Shown here: positions 27,268 through 36,972 of the stretch, one piece after another
Numbering within the stretch: the stretch's first letter is position 1
Layout: each line of letters begins with the position of its first letter
NCBI GenBank assembly: GCA_013140715.1
Contig: JABFSG010000048.1
Coordinates: 1-64,000 of the forward strand
Origin: Nitrospiraceae bacterium
Lineage (GTDB): Bacteria > Nitrospirota > Nitrospiria > Nitrospirales > Nitrospiraceae
Direction: 5' to 3'
DNA length: 64,000 nt
Translations under genes and position numbers: made by a program
Notes under the pieces: generated by a model
Told to the model about the DNA's origin: nothing
Databases searched by the model: none
Seen by the model: the letters and a program-made list of their open reading frames with translations, nothing else

Positions 27268-28023
27268 ATGGCGGATAAGGCTACTACATCAAAACGTCTC
27301 ACTGTGGATCGATTGCTTTCGAAGCGAGGGATTGCCTCTCGTGGCACGAGCCAGGAATGGATTCGCGCAGGGCGGGTTCGGATCAATGGTCGAGTCATCC
27401 ACGATCCGGCCACGTGGGTCTTGTGGCCGAAGGATTCGGTTTCGATCGACGACCAGCCGATTCAAGATTCGGTCAAACGATTTGCCCTCTTTCATAAACC
27501 CAAAGGGGTGATCACGACGCGCAGTGACGAAAAGGGTCGCAAGACGATTTTCGATGTACTGCCGGAAGACTTGGGGTACATGCATGCCGTCGGGCGGCTC
27601 GACCAGGCGACCAGTGGTCTCCTCCTGCTTACCAACGACTCGGCACTGTCCAGCGCTCTTACCGATCCGGTTAGTAAAGTGATGAGGACTTACCTGGTTT
27701 CTGTGCGAGGAGAATTTACTGAGGCTCGGGCAGCAGAGGGCGTAGCAGGAGTATTTGAGGGGGGAGAGAGACTTCAGTGCCACAGTGTGAAGATTCAGAA
27801 GAGTTCCGGACGAGAATCACATCTGGAAGTGGTACTGACCCAAGGGAAAAACCGTGAAATTCGCAGGCTGTTTCAGACATTGGGGCATGAAGTGACCAGG
27901 CTCAGGCGTATTCAGTATGGTCCTTTCAAACTGGAAGATCTTCCCTCCGGTGCATGGCGCGAAATCCCGATCGAGGACGTGAGGAAAGCACTCCGACAGT
28001 CCAACTTGTCGATCGAGTGTTGA
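27268..28023 (+). CDS. RsuA/RluB-family 16S/23S rRNA pseudouridine synthase
   Basis: A 251-aa protein with an N-terminal S4 RNA-binding domain ([13 protein letters not shown]...[12 protein letters not shown]) and a pseudouridine synthase domain with the catalytic-Asp block [18 protein letters not shown]. The C-terminal [28 protein letters not shown] is also diagnostic. It modifies a uridine in rRNA; RluB is more likely than RsuA from general layout, but the target is uncertain. Confidence 0.92.
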   Translation: MADKATTSKRLTVDRLLSKRGIASRGTSQEWIRAGRVRINGRVIHDPATWVLWPKDSVSIDDQPIQDSVKRFALFHKPKGVITTRSDEKGRKTIFDVLPEDLGYMHAVGRLDQATSGLLLLTNDSALSSALTDPVSKVMRTYLVSVRGEFTEARAAEGVAGVFEGGERLQCHSVKIQKSSGRESHLEVVLTQGKNREIRRLFQTLGHEVTRLRRIQYGPFKLEDLPSGAWREIPIEDVRKALRQSNLSIEC

Positions 28024-28046
28024 TTAGGTTTGTCTGGTACCGGGAC

Positions 28047-28466
28047 TCAGCTTTGAGTATCTGGCTCTGGCTCAGATTTCTTTCTTTTCCCCACAATAGT
28101 TTTCTTCTCCCGGATAGGAAGCAGACTGCGTAGGGACCCATTCGGTTTATTCTGATAACGAGCGACAAACATGTCGCCTGCTGGGCGGGCGTGATCTTCG
28201 GCTTCTTCTCTTGTCGGGAAACGCTGTTCCCCGACCTGCCACCACACATTCCCGCTCATGCTCTCACCCAACAAATTCGTCACTGAAACTCTCAGCGCCT
28301 TTGCCAGTCTCACCAACGTGCTCAATGTCGGGTCGTACTGTCCCAGCTCCAATCTCGTCACGAACGTACCCGAGAGGCCTACGTTTACAGCAAGCTGCTC
28401 TTGCGTGAGACCACGGCTGGTTCGGACCCGCTGAAGTTGTTTCCCGAGACGTTGAGCTGCGCGCAT
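28047..28466 (-). CDS. XRE-family helix-turn-helix regulator
   Basis: A 139-aa protein with a Cro/CI-type HTH at about residues 8-62 (LGKQLQRVRTSRGLTQEQLAVNVGLSGTFVTRLELGQ...TLVRLAKALRVSVTNLL). A short, basic C-terminal part (about 75-139) includes RFPTREEAEDHARPAGDMFVARY. Target unknown. It ends close to the pseudouridine synthase gene on the other strand (convergent). Confidence 0.85.
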   Translation of the reverse strand: MRAAQRLGKQLQRVRTSRGLTQEQLAVNVGLSGTFVTRLELGQYDPTLSTLVRLAKALRVSVTNLLGESMSGNVWWQVGEQRFPTREEAEDHARPAGDMFVARYQNKPNGSLRSLLPIREKKTIVGKRKKSEPEPDTQS

Positions 28467-28498
28467 GGCACCTTAAAAATGGCGAAGGTTCACGCTTG

Positions 28499-29026
28499 CT
28501 ACGAATCCTGCTTGCGGAGATGATACCCCGCCCGCTCCAACGCACGGTGAACGGCATTTATGACTGCGGGACTGTCGTTGTAGGGCATCACAGTGACTTC
28601 CCGTGCGACACGGAGAGAGGTCAGGATTGGTTCTGCTTCCGGGCCGGCCAGCACATCGCAGATTTCATACAACCCGCCCGCTCCCTCCTCCAATACATTG
28701 TGATCCACAAGGATGTCCTGAATCGTTGCCAGTATTGCGGTAGTCGGTGTCGGCATGAGTAGCGAGGCAAGGGCGCCATGATCGAGTCTAAGCTTGGCAG
28801 CGATAGGAAGGGGTTCCCCACCGCGCTGTCGCTGGGCGGCAGGCAGAAGAATCTTCTCTTCCATGCCGATATGCCGAAGAAGCCCTGCGCGGAATTGGGT
28901 ATACGCCTGGTCATCGATCGTGCCGGAGTGAGCCACAGCTGCTTGCAATAATTCATCAAGCCGCCGGTGGTCTTCGACAAGAAACTCCGTGAGCATTCCC
29001 GCTTTCCCTTTCTCTGGTTGCTCCAT
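28499..29026 (-). CDS. Hemerythrin HHE domain protein
   Basis: A 175-aa four-helix-bundle protein with iron-ligand pattern VEDHRRLDEL, LLRHIGMEEKILLPA, LRLDHGALASLL and LVDHNVLEEGA. HHE proteins bind oxygen, NO or iron. The last 40 residues hold a DUF2249-like or linker segment (VTVMPYNDSPAVINAVHRALE). RBS GGAGTAGGG. Possible role in nitric oxide handling is inference from the nitrifier setting. Confidence 0.85.
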   Translation of the reverse strand: MEQPEKGKAGMLTEFLVEDHRRLDELLQAAVAHSGTIDDQAYTQFRAGLLRHIGMEEKILLPAAQRQRGGEPLPIAAKLRLDHGALASLLMPTPTTAILATIQDILVDHNVLEEGAGGLYEICDVLAGPEAEPILTSLRVAREVTVMPYNDSPAVINAVHRALERAGYHLRKQDS

Positions 29027-29251
29027 AACCCTACTCCAAGGCTGGTCTATGGCACATTCTGGCCATCATGATATAGATCTTCTGTCGGGATCGCCAGCGA
29101 TCCTTTTGGGTTCTCCGGTTCATCAGACAATCAGTATCTGCCTTCCATCAGGCCGTTTGGAGCAGTTCCTGTTGCCAGGAGATTCTAGTTGAATACCACC
29201 ATGAAGTTAGCTATAAGACGGCGGTTTACAATCAGTATGGGGGGCTGGAGA

Positions 29252-30013
29252 ATGGCGGAAAGTAACTTGTGTGAAAAACGTGGAAGCGGTTCAAGACTCA
29301 AATGTTTATTGATTGGTATGGCGGCATGGGGCCTGGTGGCTGGGATCGGGTCGGAAGCTCTCGCTGACGGCTCGACCCTGTCGAATGACTTCCGTCTGTG
29401 GTCGCCGGTCTTTCTGACTGTTCCACTCTCGACGTCTTTTATCGGTTATGCGGAGGTAAACCCGCGATTGGGGGAAGATGTATCGAACCTCAATCAACTG
29501 ATTCTACGCACAGCCATCGGGTATAAACTGAACGATCATTGGTCTGTGTGGCAGGGATACGCATGGAATACAGTCTATCAGCCTGAATTTAACGATGAAC
29601 ACCGCGTATATCAGCAGTTGTCGTATAAAGAAACCTTTCCACTCATAAAAATTATGAGCCGTTCCAGGCTGGAAGAACGATGGATAGACCATACGGGTGG
29701 CACTGCTTTTCGCGCTCGAACGATGTTGCGCGTGGATGTGCCGCTGCCAAAGATGATCCCAAACACATCGTTCGTGGTTTTCGATGAGATTTTCTTCAAC
29801 TTGAATGGGATCAGCAATGGGTCCAGCGGCCAGCGTTTCGGCCCTGAGGCAGGATTCGACCAAAACAGATTCTTCGTCGGCTTTAATTACGAGTTTATGA
29901 AACAGTTCAATGTGGATTTAGGCTATCAAATGCAGATAATCAACACTCGCAGAGATCAGCTCGTCAATCAAATCAACAACACCATCATGATAAATCTCTT
30001 TATTAACTTGTAG
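29252..30013 (+). CDS. DUF2490-type outer-membrane beta-barrel protein
   Basis: A 253-aa protein with a signal peptide (cleavage near SEALA/DGS) then alternating beta strands (DFRLWSPVFLTVPLST, WSVWQGYAWNTVYQPEF, RLEERWIDHTGGTAFRAR, RFFVGFNYEFMKQFNVDLGYQMQ) and an aromatic/aliphatic end typical of outer-membrane insertion. Function of the family is unknown. ATG 29252 follows CTGGAG; the frame extends to TTG 29189. Confidence 0.78.
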   Translation: MAESNLCEKRGSGSRLKCLLIGMAAWGLVAGIGSEALADGSTLSNDFRLWSPVFLTVPLSTSFIGYAEVNPRLGEDVSNLNQLILRTAIGYKLNDHWSVWQGYAWNTVYQPEFNDEHRVYQQLSYKETFPLIKIMSRSRLEERWIDHTGGTAFRARTMLRVDVPLPKMIPNTSFVVFDEIFFNLNGISNGSSGQRFGPEAGFDQNRFFVGFNYEFMKQFNVDLGYQMQIINTRRDQLVNQINNTIMINLFINL

Positions 30014-30093
30014 CATCACTGGCTTCTGGAGGGGGTCTTTAACGTCCAGGCTACCACTCGCACCCGATACCTGTGTTTGCCACGGTCTAGAAA

Positions 30094-30825
30094 CTATCGG
30101 GGAGTGCCCAAGATCGCTCGAAAGACCGCAGCGAGATCCTGCAGTGCCTGCTCCCCGTTACCGGCATAGACCGAGCCATGCATCGTCGCCAAGGTCTTCG
30201 GCTGCAACGCTGCTAGCCGTGCCAGTGTTGTATCGGTCAGGGGGCCATAGGGCAAATAATTCGCCAACGGGCCTTGCTGATACTCCATGAGAACTTCACG
30301 AGAGCGGCCTACCACGTCCGACTGCGTCACCGGTTCCACATTACCGGCTTGATGGAAGAGATCCGAACACAAGAGTGTTCGTTGCGTCTCTTCAAACAAT
30401 AGCCCTGCGTCCCAGCAGTGTGGCACGTGGGGTGTCGCTAAAAATCTGAAGCGGTATTTGCCTGTCTGCAGCACCTCGCCGTCCGTCATCCCTTTTGCCG
30501 GCCGTATCGCGAGACAATCATCGACATTCACGAGCTTACCTACCAGACTGCAGACCGCCGTGGAATGCCTGGCCAGCTCCTGCCATTCCGGTAACGAACC
30601 GCACTCGTCTGCCTCAAAATGGCTGAACCCGATCCATCGCAACGTCTGGAGATCAATGAGCGCAGCCACGGCTTCTTTCACTGCCGGAAACAGCACACGA
30701 GGGCCGGTGTGGAATAAGAGCGGCTCGTCATCGCGCACCAAGAACTGATTGAATTGCAGATTGTATGGTTCGAGAAATGTCGTGATGCGGAACAGGTCCG
30801 GAGCGACTTCGGTAATCTGCGCCAT
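30094..30825 (-). CDS. MBL-fold (flavodiiron/ODP-like) protein
   Basis: A 243-aa metallo-beta-lactamase-fold protein of the oxygen-binding diiron type without a flavodoxin domain. Ligand pattern: HFEADECG (H-x-E-x-D), a later His in [11 protein letters not shown], Asp in LLCSDLFHQ and His in [11 protein letters not shown] relatives reduce O2 or NO. ATG 30825 follows TGGAGA; the frame extends 12 codons further. Monocistronic. Confidence 0.83.
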   Translation of the reverse strand: MAQITEVAPDLFRITTFLEPYNLQFNQFLVRDDEPLLFHTGPRVLFPAVKEAVAALIDLQTLRWIGFSHFEADECGSLPEWQELARHSTAVCSLVGKLVNVDDCLAIRPAKGMTDGEVLQTGKYRFRFLATPHVPHCWDAGLLFEETQRTLLCSDLFHQAGNVEPVTQSDVVGRSREVLMEYQQGPLANYLPYGPLTDTTLARLAALQPKTLATMHGSVYAGNGEQALQDLAAVFRAILGTPR

Positions 30826-30984
30826 AGATTCTCCACTAAAGATGAGGCAGGCATCGCACATACTCTGTGATCGAGCTTCACCCAGAGCAGGACATTGCCG
30901 TCTCTTCTGTTTTGTCGATGAAAGGCATGGTTATGCAATCTTGATCAGCGCAGATTGCCCAGTTCGCGGCATGTCGAGCCTTCA

Positions 30985-31956
30985 TCACCAGGCATAGGCT
31001 TCCGGAGCAGATCCACCAGGGCCTGGGAAGATGTCGTCGAGCCGCTTCAGGGTGTCCTGGCTTAAGGTGAGGCTCAGGACGCGCATCGTGCCGTTCAACT
31101 GCTCCATTGTGCGAGGTCCGATAATTGGCGACGTGACGGCCCTTTGGTGCAGCAACCAGGCAAGCGCCACATCGGCCTGGCGTTCGCCGAGTTGTCTGCA
31201 TAATGAGTCATAGGCTTCCAGCTTGGGGCGGTGTTGCTCGATTTCTTTTTTCAAATCCTCGCTGGCGCGTCGACCGACCTTCGCCGGTTCCAATGCTCCG
31301 GCCAGCAGCCCACGCGCGAGTGGGCTCCAGGGGATCAGGCCGATGCCATAGGCCTCGCAGGCCGGAATCACTTCTAACTCGGCTGTCCGCTCGTTCAAAT
31401 TGTAGAGACTCTGTTCGGATACGAGTCCAAGGAAGTGGCGGCTGCGCGACAGTTCTTGGGCTTGGGTTAGGTGCCAGCCGGCAAAATTACTACTGCCGAC
31501 ATACAGAATCTTGCCTTCCCGGACCAGCTGTTCCATCGCCTGCCAGATTTCCTCCCACCTTGTCTCCCGATCGACGTGGTGCATCTGGTACAGGTCGATA
31601 CAGTCCGTCTGAAGGCGCCGCAGGCTCTCCTCGCAGGCCCGCTTGATGTGGAGGGCAGACAAGCGAGACTGATTGGGCCATTCGCCCATTCTGCCGAACA
31701 CCTTTGTGGCCAAGACGACCTTGTTCCGCCGCCCGCCTCCCTGCGCAAACCAGCGGCCGACAATTTGTTCCGTCCACCCTTCGCCTACCTTCCAGCCATA
31801 GACGTTCGCCGTGTCGAAAAAGTTGATGCCCAACTCCAGCGCCCGATCCATGATCGCGAAACTCTCTGCCTCATTGGTCTCCGGCCCGAAGTTCATCGTG
31901 CCCAGACAGAGCCTGCTGACTTTCACTCCCGAACGACCGAGATGAACGTATTGCAT
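30985..31956 (-). CDS. Aldo/keto reductase
   Basis: A 323-aa (alpha/beta)8 NAD(P)H-dependent oxidoreductase with FDTANVYGWKVGEGWTE (catalytic Asp/Tyr), LATKVFG (Lys) and DLYQMHHVDRETRWEEIW (His). GLIPWSPLARGLLAG and SPIIGPRTMEQL mark the cofactor end. It resembles YajO/Tas-like general stress members; substrate unknown. ATG 31956 is preferred over GTG 31962. Confidence 0.9.
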   Translation of the reverse strand: MQYVHLGRSGVKVSRLCLGTMNFGPETNEAESFAIMDRALELGINFFDTANVYGWKVGEGWTEQIVGRWFAQGGGRRNKVVLATKVFGRMGEWPNQSRLSALHIKRACEESLRRLQTDCIDLYQMHHVDRETRWEEIWQAMEQLVREGKILYVGSSNFAGWHLTQAQELSRSRHFLGLVSEQSLYNLNERTAELEVIPACEAYGIGLIPWSPLARGLLAGALEPAKVGRRASEDLKKEIEQHRPKLEAYDSLCRQLGERQADVALAWLLHQRAVTSPIIGPRTMEQLNGTMRVLSLTLSQDTLKRLDDIFPGPGGSAPEAYAW

Positions 31957-32019
31957 AGACACCGTCGTGAATTATGTTGTTGTGTTATTCTCTTGAGCAA
32001 TCAGGTAGATGCGCCTACA

Positions 32020-32169
32020 TCAGGGCTCTTCTTCTTCGACATACTCAATCGACTCTTTGAGCGCTGCCACAAAGGCCTGCGGCTGAGCCAGGGCATTTTC
32101 CGTCAATTGGAATTCACTGACTAACACACCGTCTTTGTCGACAAGCATCAAACGGTAGCCTTCTTTCAC
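32020..32169 (-). CDS. Small acidic protein, function unknown
   Basis: A 49-aa protein (VKEGYRLMLVDKDGVLVSEF... to IEYVEEEEP) starting at GTG 32169 behind a strong AGAAGGAG. It looks like a single beta-alpha unit with an acidic tail. No known family recognised; a longer frame reaches 32214 but skips the RBS. Confidence 0.55.
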   Translation of the reverse strand: MKEGYRLMLVDKDGVLVSEFQLTENALAQPQAFVAALKESIEYVEEEEP

Positions 32170-32299
32170 AGCAGCTCCTTCTTTCTTCCCATGCGACGCA
32201 TGGATAGGAAACATGACTCATCGAACAGTCTAGTCGGCGAAAGTTCAGATAGGTAAAATGTCCCCACTGCGTTGTTCCCTATGACTGAAGGAGGCGCCT

Positions 32300-32875
32300 A
32301 TGGCAGTTGCCTCGATGATGCTCTCGTTTGGAACTACAGCTCCTCCGTTTGTCTTGCACGATGTCGTAACCGGACAAGTGTACTCGCTTGACTCATTTGT
32401 TGGAAAGGCTGCTTTACTGGTCATGTTCCTCTGCCGCCATTGTCCCTACGTCGAGCATGTTCAGGACGGGCTTGCCAGAATCGGACAGGATTATCAGGAG
32501 ACAGGCCTTGGCATCATCGGTATCAGCAGCAACGATCCGGCACAGTATCCGGATGACGCTCCGGAACGGCTCAAGGACATGGCCCAACAGCTCAAGTTTC
32601 GTTTTCCCCTGTGCTTCGACGACAGCCAAAAAGTCGCCAAGGCCTACAAGGCCGCCTGCACACCGGACTTCTATCTCTTTGACGCCCAACGGCGACTGGT
32701 CTACCGGGGGCAGTTCGACGACAGTCGTCCTGGTGGCAACAGGCCGGTCACCGGCCGCGATCTTCGTGCGGCGATCGATGCAGTACTCGCCGGCACAGCA
32801 GTCGATTCCAACCAAAAAGCCAGTATCGGCTGTAGCATCAAATGGAAGCCCGGCAACGCTCCATCCTATGCCTAG
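32300..32875 (+). CDS. Thioredoxin-like (AhpC/TSA-redoxin) protein
   Basis: A 191-aa cytosolic thioredoxin-fold protein. Active-site motif FLCRHCPYVEHV (CxxC, about residues 45-48), then GIISSNDP-type and FDDSQKVAKAYKAACTPDFYLFD (cis-Pro). This is the 'thioredoxin family protein' group related to peroxiredoxins, with a resolving Cys-like CTPDFYLFD. Probable thiol peroxidase or reductase; partner unknown. RBS AAGGAGG. Confidence 0.86.
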   Translation: MAVASMMLSFGTTAPPFVLHDVVTGQVYSLDSFVGKAALLVMFLCRHCPYVEHVQDGLARIGQDYQETGLGIIGISSNDPAQYPDDAPERLKDMAQQLKFRFPLCFDDSQKVAKAYKAACTPDFYLFDAQRRLVYRGQFDDSRPGGNRPVTGRDLRAAIDAVLAGTAVDSNQKASIGCSIKWKPGNAPSYA

Positions 32876-32915
32876 TAGGAAAGTAGAGTCTCAAGAAAGA
32901 TAGAGAGTCCCTGTT

Positions 32916-33134
32916 TCATGTCTCAGTGGCTTGATGATGGGAGTTTTGCACGTAGGATACGGAGGTTTTGAGAGTGCGGATAAGCGGTTGGCCGCATGCA
33001 TTGCAGGTATAACGTTCCGTTGAACGTTTCAGGTCAAGCCCCTGCCACCTCAGGGATCGACCTGCCAAGGTCAGGTCACGATGGGTGCAGGGTGAGCGGT
33101 CCACCGACTGGTTCACTCTAATGCGTATCTTCAT
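32916..33134 (-). CDS. Possible small zinc-ribbon-like protein
   Basis: A 72-aa frame with Cys at about residue 16 and CNAC at about residues 44-47 (RYTCNACGQPLIRTL). It could bind a metal, but the RBS is weak and no family is recognised. It may be a chance frame. Confidence 0.3.
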   Translation of the reverse strand: MKIRIRVNQSVDRSPCTHRDLTLAGRSLRWQGLDLKRSTERYTCNACGQPLIRTLKTSVSYVQNSHHQATET

Positions 33135-33458
33135 CGGTGCCCGTTCATGCGGGCAAGGTTAACAAATCCCCATGCTCCTTTTCCACTCTCTAGAGAGATA
33201 CCCGAGCGTATTCGCACATCACGATTGAAGGGGCATCCCTGGCCTACAGATGTATCTGGCTGAATACACTCAGTATTTTAAGGTATGAACACCAATCTAC
33301 AGTCCACCGTTGGCGTTATGTTTCACGATGGGAGCATGCCTATCTGGTCGGCTTGCTCTGCTTGATTTGTCCGCTTGGCAGAGCCTGAGTATTAAAAAGA
33401 CTTGAGTGGCTGGGCGACTGAGTCGCATATCGGGAAGTTTCGGAGGGAGGAGGAGGAT
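33135..33458. other. 324-bp gap, no recognised gene
   Basis: Lies between the possible zinc-ribbon frame and the cytochrome c gene. I see no RNA gene or repeat; it presumably holds the promoter of one neighbour. Confidence 0.4.
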
Positions 33459-33857
33459 CTATTGAATGCCTGCTTGCCGTTGGAGCCAGCGCACATATTT
33501 CACAATCTGATCGACATCTCCTGGAGTCACGCTCTCGATCTTCGGCATATTGCCGAATTGCCAGTGGTGCGCCTGGACACCGTTGGCCGCAGCCCGTTGG
33601 AAGGCCTGATCGCCGTGATGGTTCGGTTCGTAGACCTTATGCACCAACGGAGGTCCGTGGTCGGTTCCCGCTGCTTGTTTCCCATGGCAGGCAGCACAGT
33701 TCGTGTTGAACGTCGTTTCGCCCGTTTGGAACTCGGTCGGCACAGGACCACTGCTCACGACTGCTTGTGTCGGTTGCGAGGAATCGCAGGCCACAAGGAG
33801 GCCGAGCCCCAGCAAACATACTCCGAGCTTGAATCCTGGCGTCATCTGGTTTGTCAT
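33459..33857 (-). CDS. Lipid-anchored class I cytochrome c
   Basis: A 132-aa protein with a lipobox (LGLGLLVAC, Cys about residue 20) and one haem site CAACH (about residues 56-60). A distal Met candidate lies in FGNMPKIESVTPGDVDQIVKYVRWLQ, the usual c-type ending. It likely shuttles electrons at the outer face of the inner membrane. ATG 33857 is chosen by the lipoprotein signal; the frame runs 54 codons further upstream without sense. Confidence 0.88.
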   Translation of the reverse strand: MTNQMTPGFKLGVCLLGLGLLVACDSSQPTQAVVSSGPVPTEFQTGETTFNTNCAACHGKQAAGTDHGPPLVHKVYEPNHHGDQAFQRAAANGVQAHHWQFGNMPKIESVTPGDVDQIVKYVRWLQRQAGIQ

Positions 33858-33952
33858 AGAATCAATATCACTGTCTGGACCATTCGTGAATCGTGAGCGA
33901 AAAAAACTTCTAGCCAGTCTCGTATTTCTGGCACATCTCGTGAGCCACGGAC

Positions 33953-34645
33953 TTATATCGCATATGCGATGGGATCTACAACCCCGGCCTTCGCAAATCC
34001 CTCCAGCCGGATCAGGCAACTATCGCACCTCCCGCAAGCCTGCTCTCCCACCGGGTCGTAACAACTATGGGTCAGATGAAACGGGACCTGTCGTTCGATT
34101 CCCTGCCGGATGATGTCCGCCTTCGTCATCATCAGTAAGGGGGCTTTAACATGGAGGGAATTTCCCTCCGCGCCGGCCTTCGTGCCTTCCTTCACTGCCG
34201 CTTCAAATGCGCGAATGAATTCAGGTCGGCAATCGGGATACCCGGAATAATCGAGCACGTTCGCGCCAAAATAGATGGTAGACGCTCCTACGGCCTCTGC
34301 ATGTGCCGCCGCAATCGAAAGAAAGATGAGGTTTCGCCCAGGCACATAGGTAACGGGAATGTCCTGGCTGCGTTCTTTGCCCGCTCGGTCCTTTGGTACG
34401 GCAGTCGGGCCGGTGAGAGCCGACCCGCCGATGGCACGAAGATCCAGATTCATCACCAGATGATTGGCCACGCCTAAGGAAGCAGCAACCAATCTGGCCC
34501 GCTCCACCTCTCTCGCATGACGCTGCCCGTAGGCCAGCGTGAGGAAGAAGAGCTCGTACCCCTCCTGCTTGGCGAGAGCCGCTGTGACGGTAGAGTCTAG
34601 TCCTCCGCTTGCCAAGACGACTGCTCGATGACAGGTTGGCTTCAT
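33953..34645 (-). CDS. queC: 7-cyano-7-deazaguanine synthase QueC
   Basis: A 230-aa enzyme converting 7-carboxy-7-deazaguanine to preQ0 in queuosine synthesis. ATP pyrophosphatase loop LASGGLDSTV near the N-terminus and the C-terminal zinc site SCYDPVGEQACGRCDSC are intact. ATG 34645 follows GGGAGTGG. The other que genes are not in the window. Confidence 0.95.
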   Translation of the reverse strand: MKPTCHRAVVLASGGLDSTVTAALAKQEGYELFFLTLAYGQRHAREVERARLVAASLGVANHLVMNLDLRAIGGSALTGPTAVPKDRAGKERSQDIPVTYVPGRNLIFLSIAAAHAEAVGASTIYFGANVLDYSGYPDCRPEFIRAFEAAVKEGTKAGAEGNSLHVKAPLLMMTKADIIRQGIERQVPFHLTHSCYDPVGEQACGRCDSCLIRLEGFAKAGVVDPIAYAI

Positions 34646-34791
34646 CGCGCCCACTCCCGCAACTGACGTAGCGTACCAAGCGTCGTCATGGAACGCGAGT
34701 CTTGCCTGCCAAGGCAAGAGACGGGAGCATTATTCTAAATGGGATGCGGACCATGTGTGGCAGGGGAGAAGCTGGTTGTGCGGGTGAGCGC

Positions 34792-35358
34792 CTAGTCGCG
34801 GTCTTCTTCTCGCTCGATTTTTTCCAGTAGTTCTTCTTTCGACTGGCATTCGACGCAGAGTTTTGCAAATGGGACGGCATCCAATCTCCGCTCGCTGATC
34901 TCGACACCGCACTCCGCGCAGATACCATAGGTGCCTTCGTTGAGCCTCGTCAATGCTTCGTCGATGGCCTGCCTGCGGCGGTTGCGCATTTCCATTAAAG
35001 AAATGCCCAGCTCGCGATCCAGATCCATGAGGGCTTGATCGCCGACGTCGCGTGCAGATTCAAGCCGCCGTTGTTTATCTTCAATGAGGGACTGGCCGAG
35101 GCTTCCTTCAATCTCCTTGATAATCTCCTGGCGTTTCCGCATCAGCATCTGATGGAGAACTTGGCGGCGGCGTTCCCGGTCTTCTCGTTCTTTCGCCGAT
35201 TCTTTCGGTCTTGCAGCCAGGGGAGAGACTGCCATGCTGACGGGTTTTGGAGCAACCACAACTGGAGCCTGTTTTGGTTTACTCTCTGGCTTTGCGAGCT
35301 TGGCCCGCACCTTGGCCTTCGCCACCGGCTTCTTTTTGGCGGGCGTTTTTGTTGCCAT
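34792..35358 (-). CDS. DksA/TraR-family zinc-finger protein with basic N-terminal extension
   Basis: A 188-aa protein. The first about 75 residues are Lys/Pro/Ala-rich (TKTPAKKKPVAKAKVRAKLAK). A coiled coil (about 85-145) and the TraR zinc finger (ICAECGVEI...LCVECQSK) follow. DksA proteins act in the RNA polymerase secondary channel with ppGpp. It is longer than typical DksA (about 150 aa) because of the N-terminal tail. The frame continues upstream antisense to apt, which is a shadow. Confidence 0.86.
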   Translation of the reverse strand: MATKTPAKKKPVAKAKVRAKLAKPESKPKQAPVVVAPKPVSMAVSPLAARPKESAKEREDRERRRQVLHQMLMRKRQEIIKEIEGSLGQSLIEDKQRRLESARDVGDQALMDLDRELGISLMEMRNRRRQAIDEALTRLNEGTYGICAECGVEISERRLDAVPFAKLCVECQSKEELLEKIEREEDRD

Positions 35359-35467
35359 GACGAATCCTACTCCTGGGGTGAACATCGAATAGCCGAAAAA
35401 AGTTCGGCATTCATAGCACGGGGCTATGATCTTTGACAAGAGGTTGTGGGTAAAAAGTTGAGAGCCC

Positions 35468-35992
35468 CTAGGGATAGAGGATAGTCGAATGGATGGGGTG
35501 GCCGGCCAATTTCTCGCGACCTTTAAGACCTTGGAGTTCCACGAGAAAGTCGAGCCCCGCGATCTCGCCTCCCAACTGCCGAACGAGGGATACCGTCGCG
35601 GCTGCTGTGCCCCCTGTCGCGAGCAAGTCATCCACGATGAGTACGCGTTCTCCGATCGCAATCGCATCGCGGTGGATGGCCAGGGAGTTCGAACCGTACT
35701 CGAGGCTGTACTTGACTTCAAAACTATCGGCGGGCAGTTTGCCGGGCTTCCGGACTGGAACGAATCCGGCGTTCAACCGGTCCGCCAGCATCCCTCCGAA
35801 AATGAACCCGCGAGATTCAATGCCGATGACTTTGGCGATTTTCTGTCCCTGATAGTAGGCAGTTAATTCATCGGCGATCGAAGACAGTGCATGGGCGTCT
35901 TTGAGCAGGGTGGTGATGTCGTAGAAAAGAATGCCGGGCTTGGGAAAGTCGGGGACTTCGCGGATAAGGGCGTGATAATTGATCGTGGTCAT
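35468..35992 (-). CDS. apt: Adenine phosphoribosyltransferase
   Basis: A 174-aa purine salvage enzyme (adenine + PRPP to AMP). Family landmarks: [45 protein letters not shown], and PRPP loop [17 protein letters not shown]. It starts 3 bp after the sigma factor gene, so the two are probably one transcript. Confidence 0.96.
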   Translation of the reverse strand: MTTINYHALIREVPDFPKPGILFYDITTLLKDAHALSSIADELTAYYQGQKIAKVIGIESRGFIFGGMLADRLNAGFVPVRKPGKLPADSFEVKYSLEYGSNSLAIHRDAIAIGERVLIVDDLLATGGTAAATVSLVRQLGGEIAGLDFLVELQGLKGREKLAGHPIHSTILYP

Positions 35993-35995
35993 CGA

Positions 35996-36964
35996 TCAGA
36001 GCAGGTCGGATTGTGTCATGGTTCTGCGTTCAATGGTATGGCGCAATCGCGCCAAAGCGGCCATTTCAATCTGCCGGACCCGCTCGCGGGTCAACCCCAT
36101 CTCCCGGCCGATTTCTTCCAACGTCTTGGCCTCACTCCCATCGAGCCCAAACCTTGACATAATAACCGTTTGCTCCTTCTCCGGCAACTCCTGCACCCAC
36201 TCCATCATTTCCGCCCGCCGCATCACCCCCTCGGCCGTGTCGGCAGGTGAGATGCACGTAGGATCTTCGATCACATCGCGTAAGAACGTATCTCCGCCCT
36301 CGTTGATCGGACTGTCCAATGAACAGACTGTGCGGACCACTTGCCTGAGATCCAGCACCGTCTCGTCCGTCGTCTTCATCCGTACAGCCACTTCCGCCGC
36401 GGTCGGTTCTCGTCCAAGTTCCTGGACGAGCTGCTCTGCCTTGCCGAGGTAGCGATTCAGCCGCTCGACTACGTGCACCGGCAACCGCACGAGCTTGCCC
36501 TGATTGATGATGGCCCGTTCGATGTATTGCCGGATCCACCAGGACGCATAGGTGCTGAAGCGAAACCCCCGCTTATAGTTGAATTTTTCGACGGCTTTGA
36601 TCAGCCCAAGATTGCCCTCCTCGATGACATCAGAGAAGGGAAACCCTCGATGCATATACCGTTTCCCGATACTGATGACCAGGCGGAGATTCGATTCAAT
36701 CATCTGTTGGCGCGCCTGCTCGTCCCCCGCCATGACCCGCTTGCCCAGCTGCTGTTCTTGCTTGAACGTGAGTAGGGTCGAGTGACGGATCTCGCGCAGG
36801 TAGCACTTGAGAGTATCTAATCCTTCCGAGCGGCGGCTCGGCTTTTCTTCTCCGGCGAGGGACTCATCCAGCCCCGGGGACAAGGCGATGTCCTCATCGT
36901 CATGGTCGACGACATGTCGGCGCGCCTCGCCTAGATCGTGCAATTCGTCGCCTCCTCGCGCCAT
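35996..36964 (-). CDS. RpoD/RpoS-type RNA polymerase sigma factor
   Basis: A 322-aa group 1/2-like sigma-70 protein. Region 1.2 (DTLKCYLREIRHSTLLTFKQEQQLGKRV), region 2 (NLRLVISIGKRYMHRG, EEGNLGLIKAVEKFNYKRGFRFSTYASWWIRQYIERAI), region 3, and region 4 (LTRERVRQIEMAALARLR). The acidic N-terminus is short and lacks the long 1.1 region, so it is more like RpoS/alternative sigma than housekeeping RpoD. ATG 36964 follows AAGGA. Upstream gene: acylphosphatase. Confidence 0.92.
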   Translation of the reverse strand: MARGGDELHDLGEARRHVVDHDDEDIALSPGLDESLAGEEKPSRRSEGLDTLKCYLREIRHSTLLTFKQEQQLGKRVMAGDEQARQQMIESNLRLVISIGKRYMHRGFPFSDVIEEGNLGLIKAVEKFNYKRGFRFSTYASWWIRQYIERAIINQGKLVRLPVHVVERLNRYLGKAEQLVQELGREPTAAEVAVRMKTTDETVLDLRQVVRTVCSLDSPINEGGDTFLRDVIEDPTCISPADTAEGVMRRAEMMEWVQELPEKEQTVIMSRFGLDGSEAKTLEEIGREMGLTRERVRQIEMAALARLRHTIERRTMTQSDLL

Positions 36965-36972
36965 ACGTTCCT

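Noticed and set aside
35359-35721. N-terminal extension of the DksA-like frame to 35721
   Set aside because: The extension is antisense-strand-like reading through the same-strand apt gene in another frame; the Met at 35358 begins the credible Lys-rich tail.
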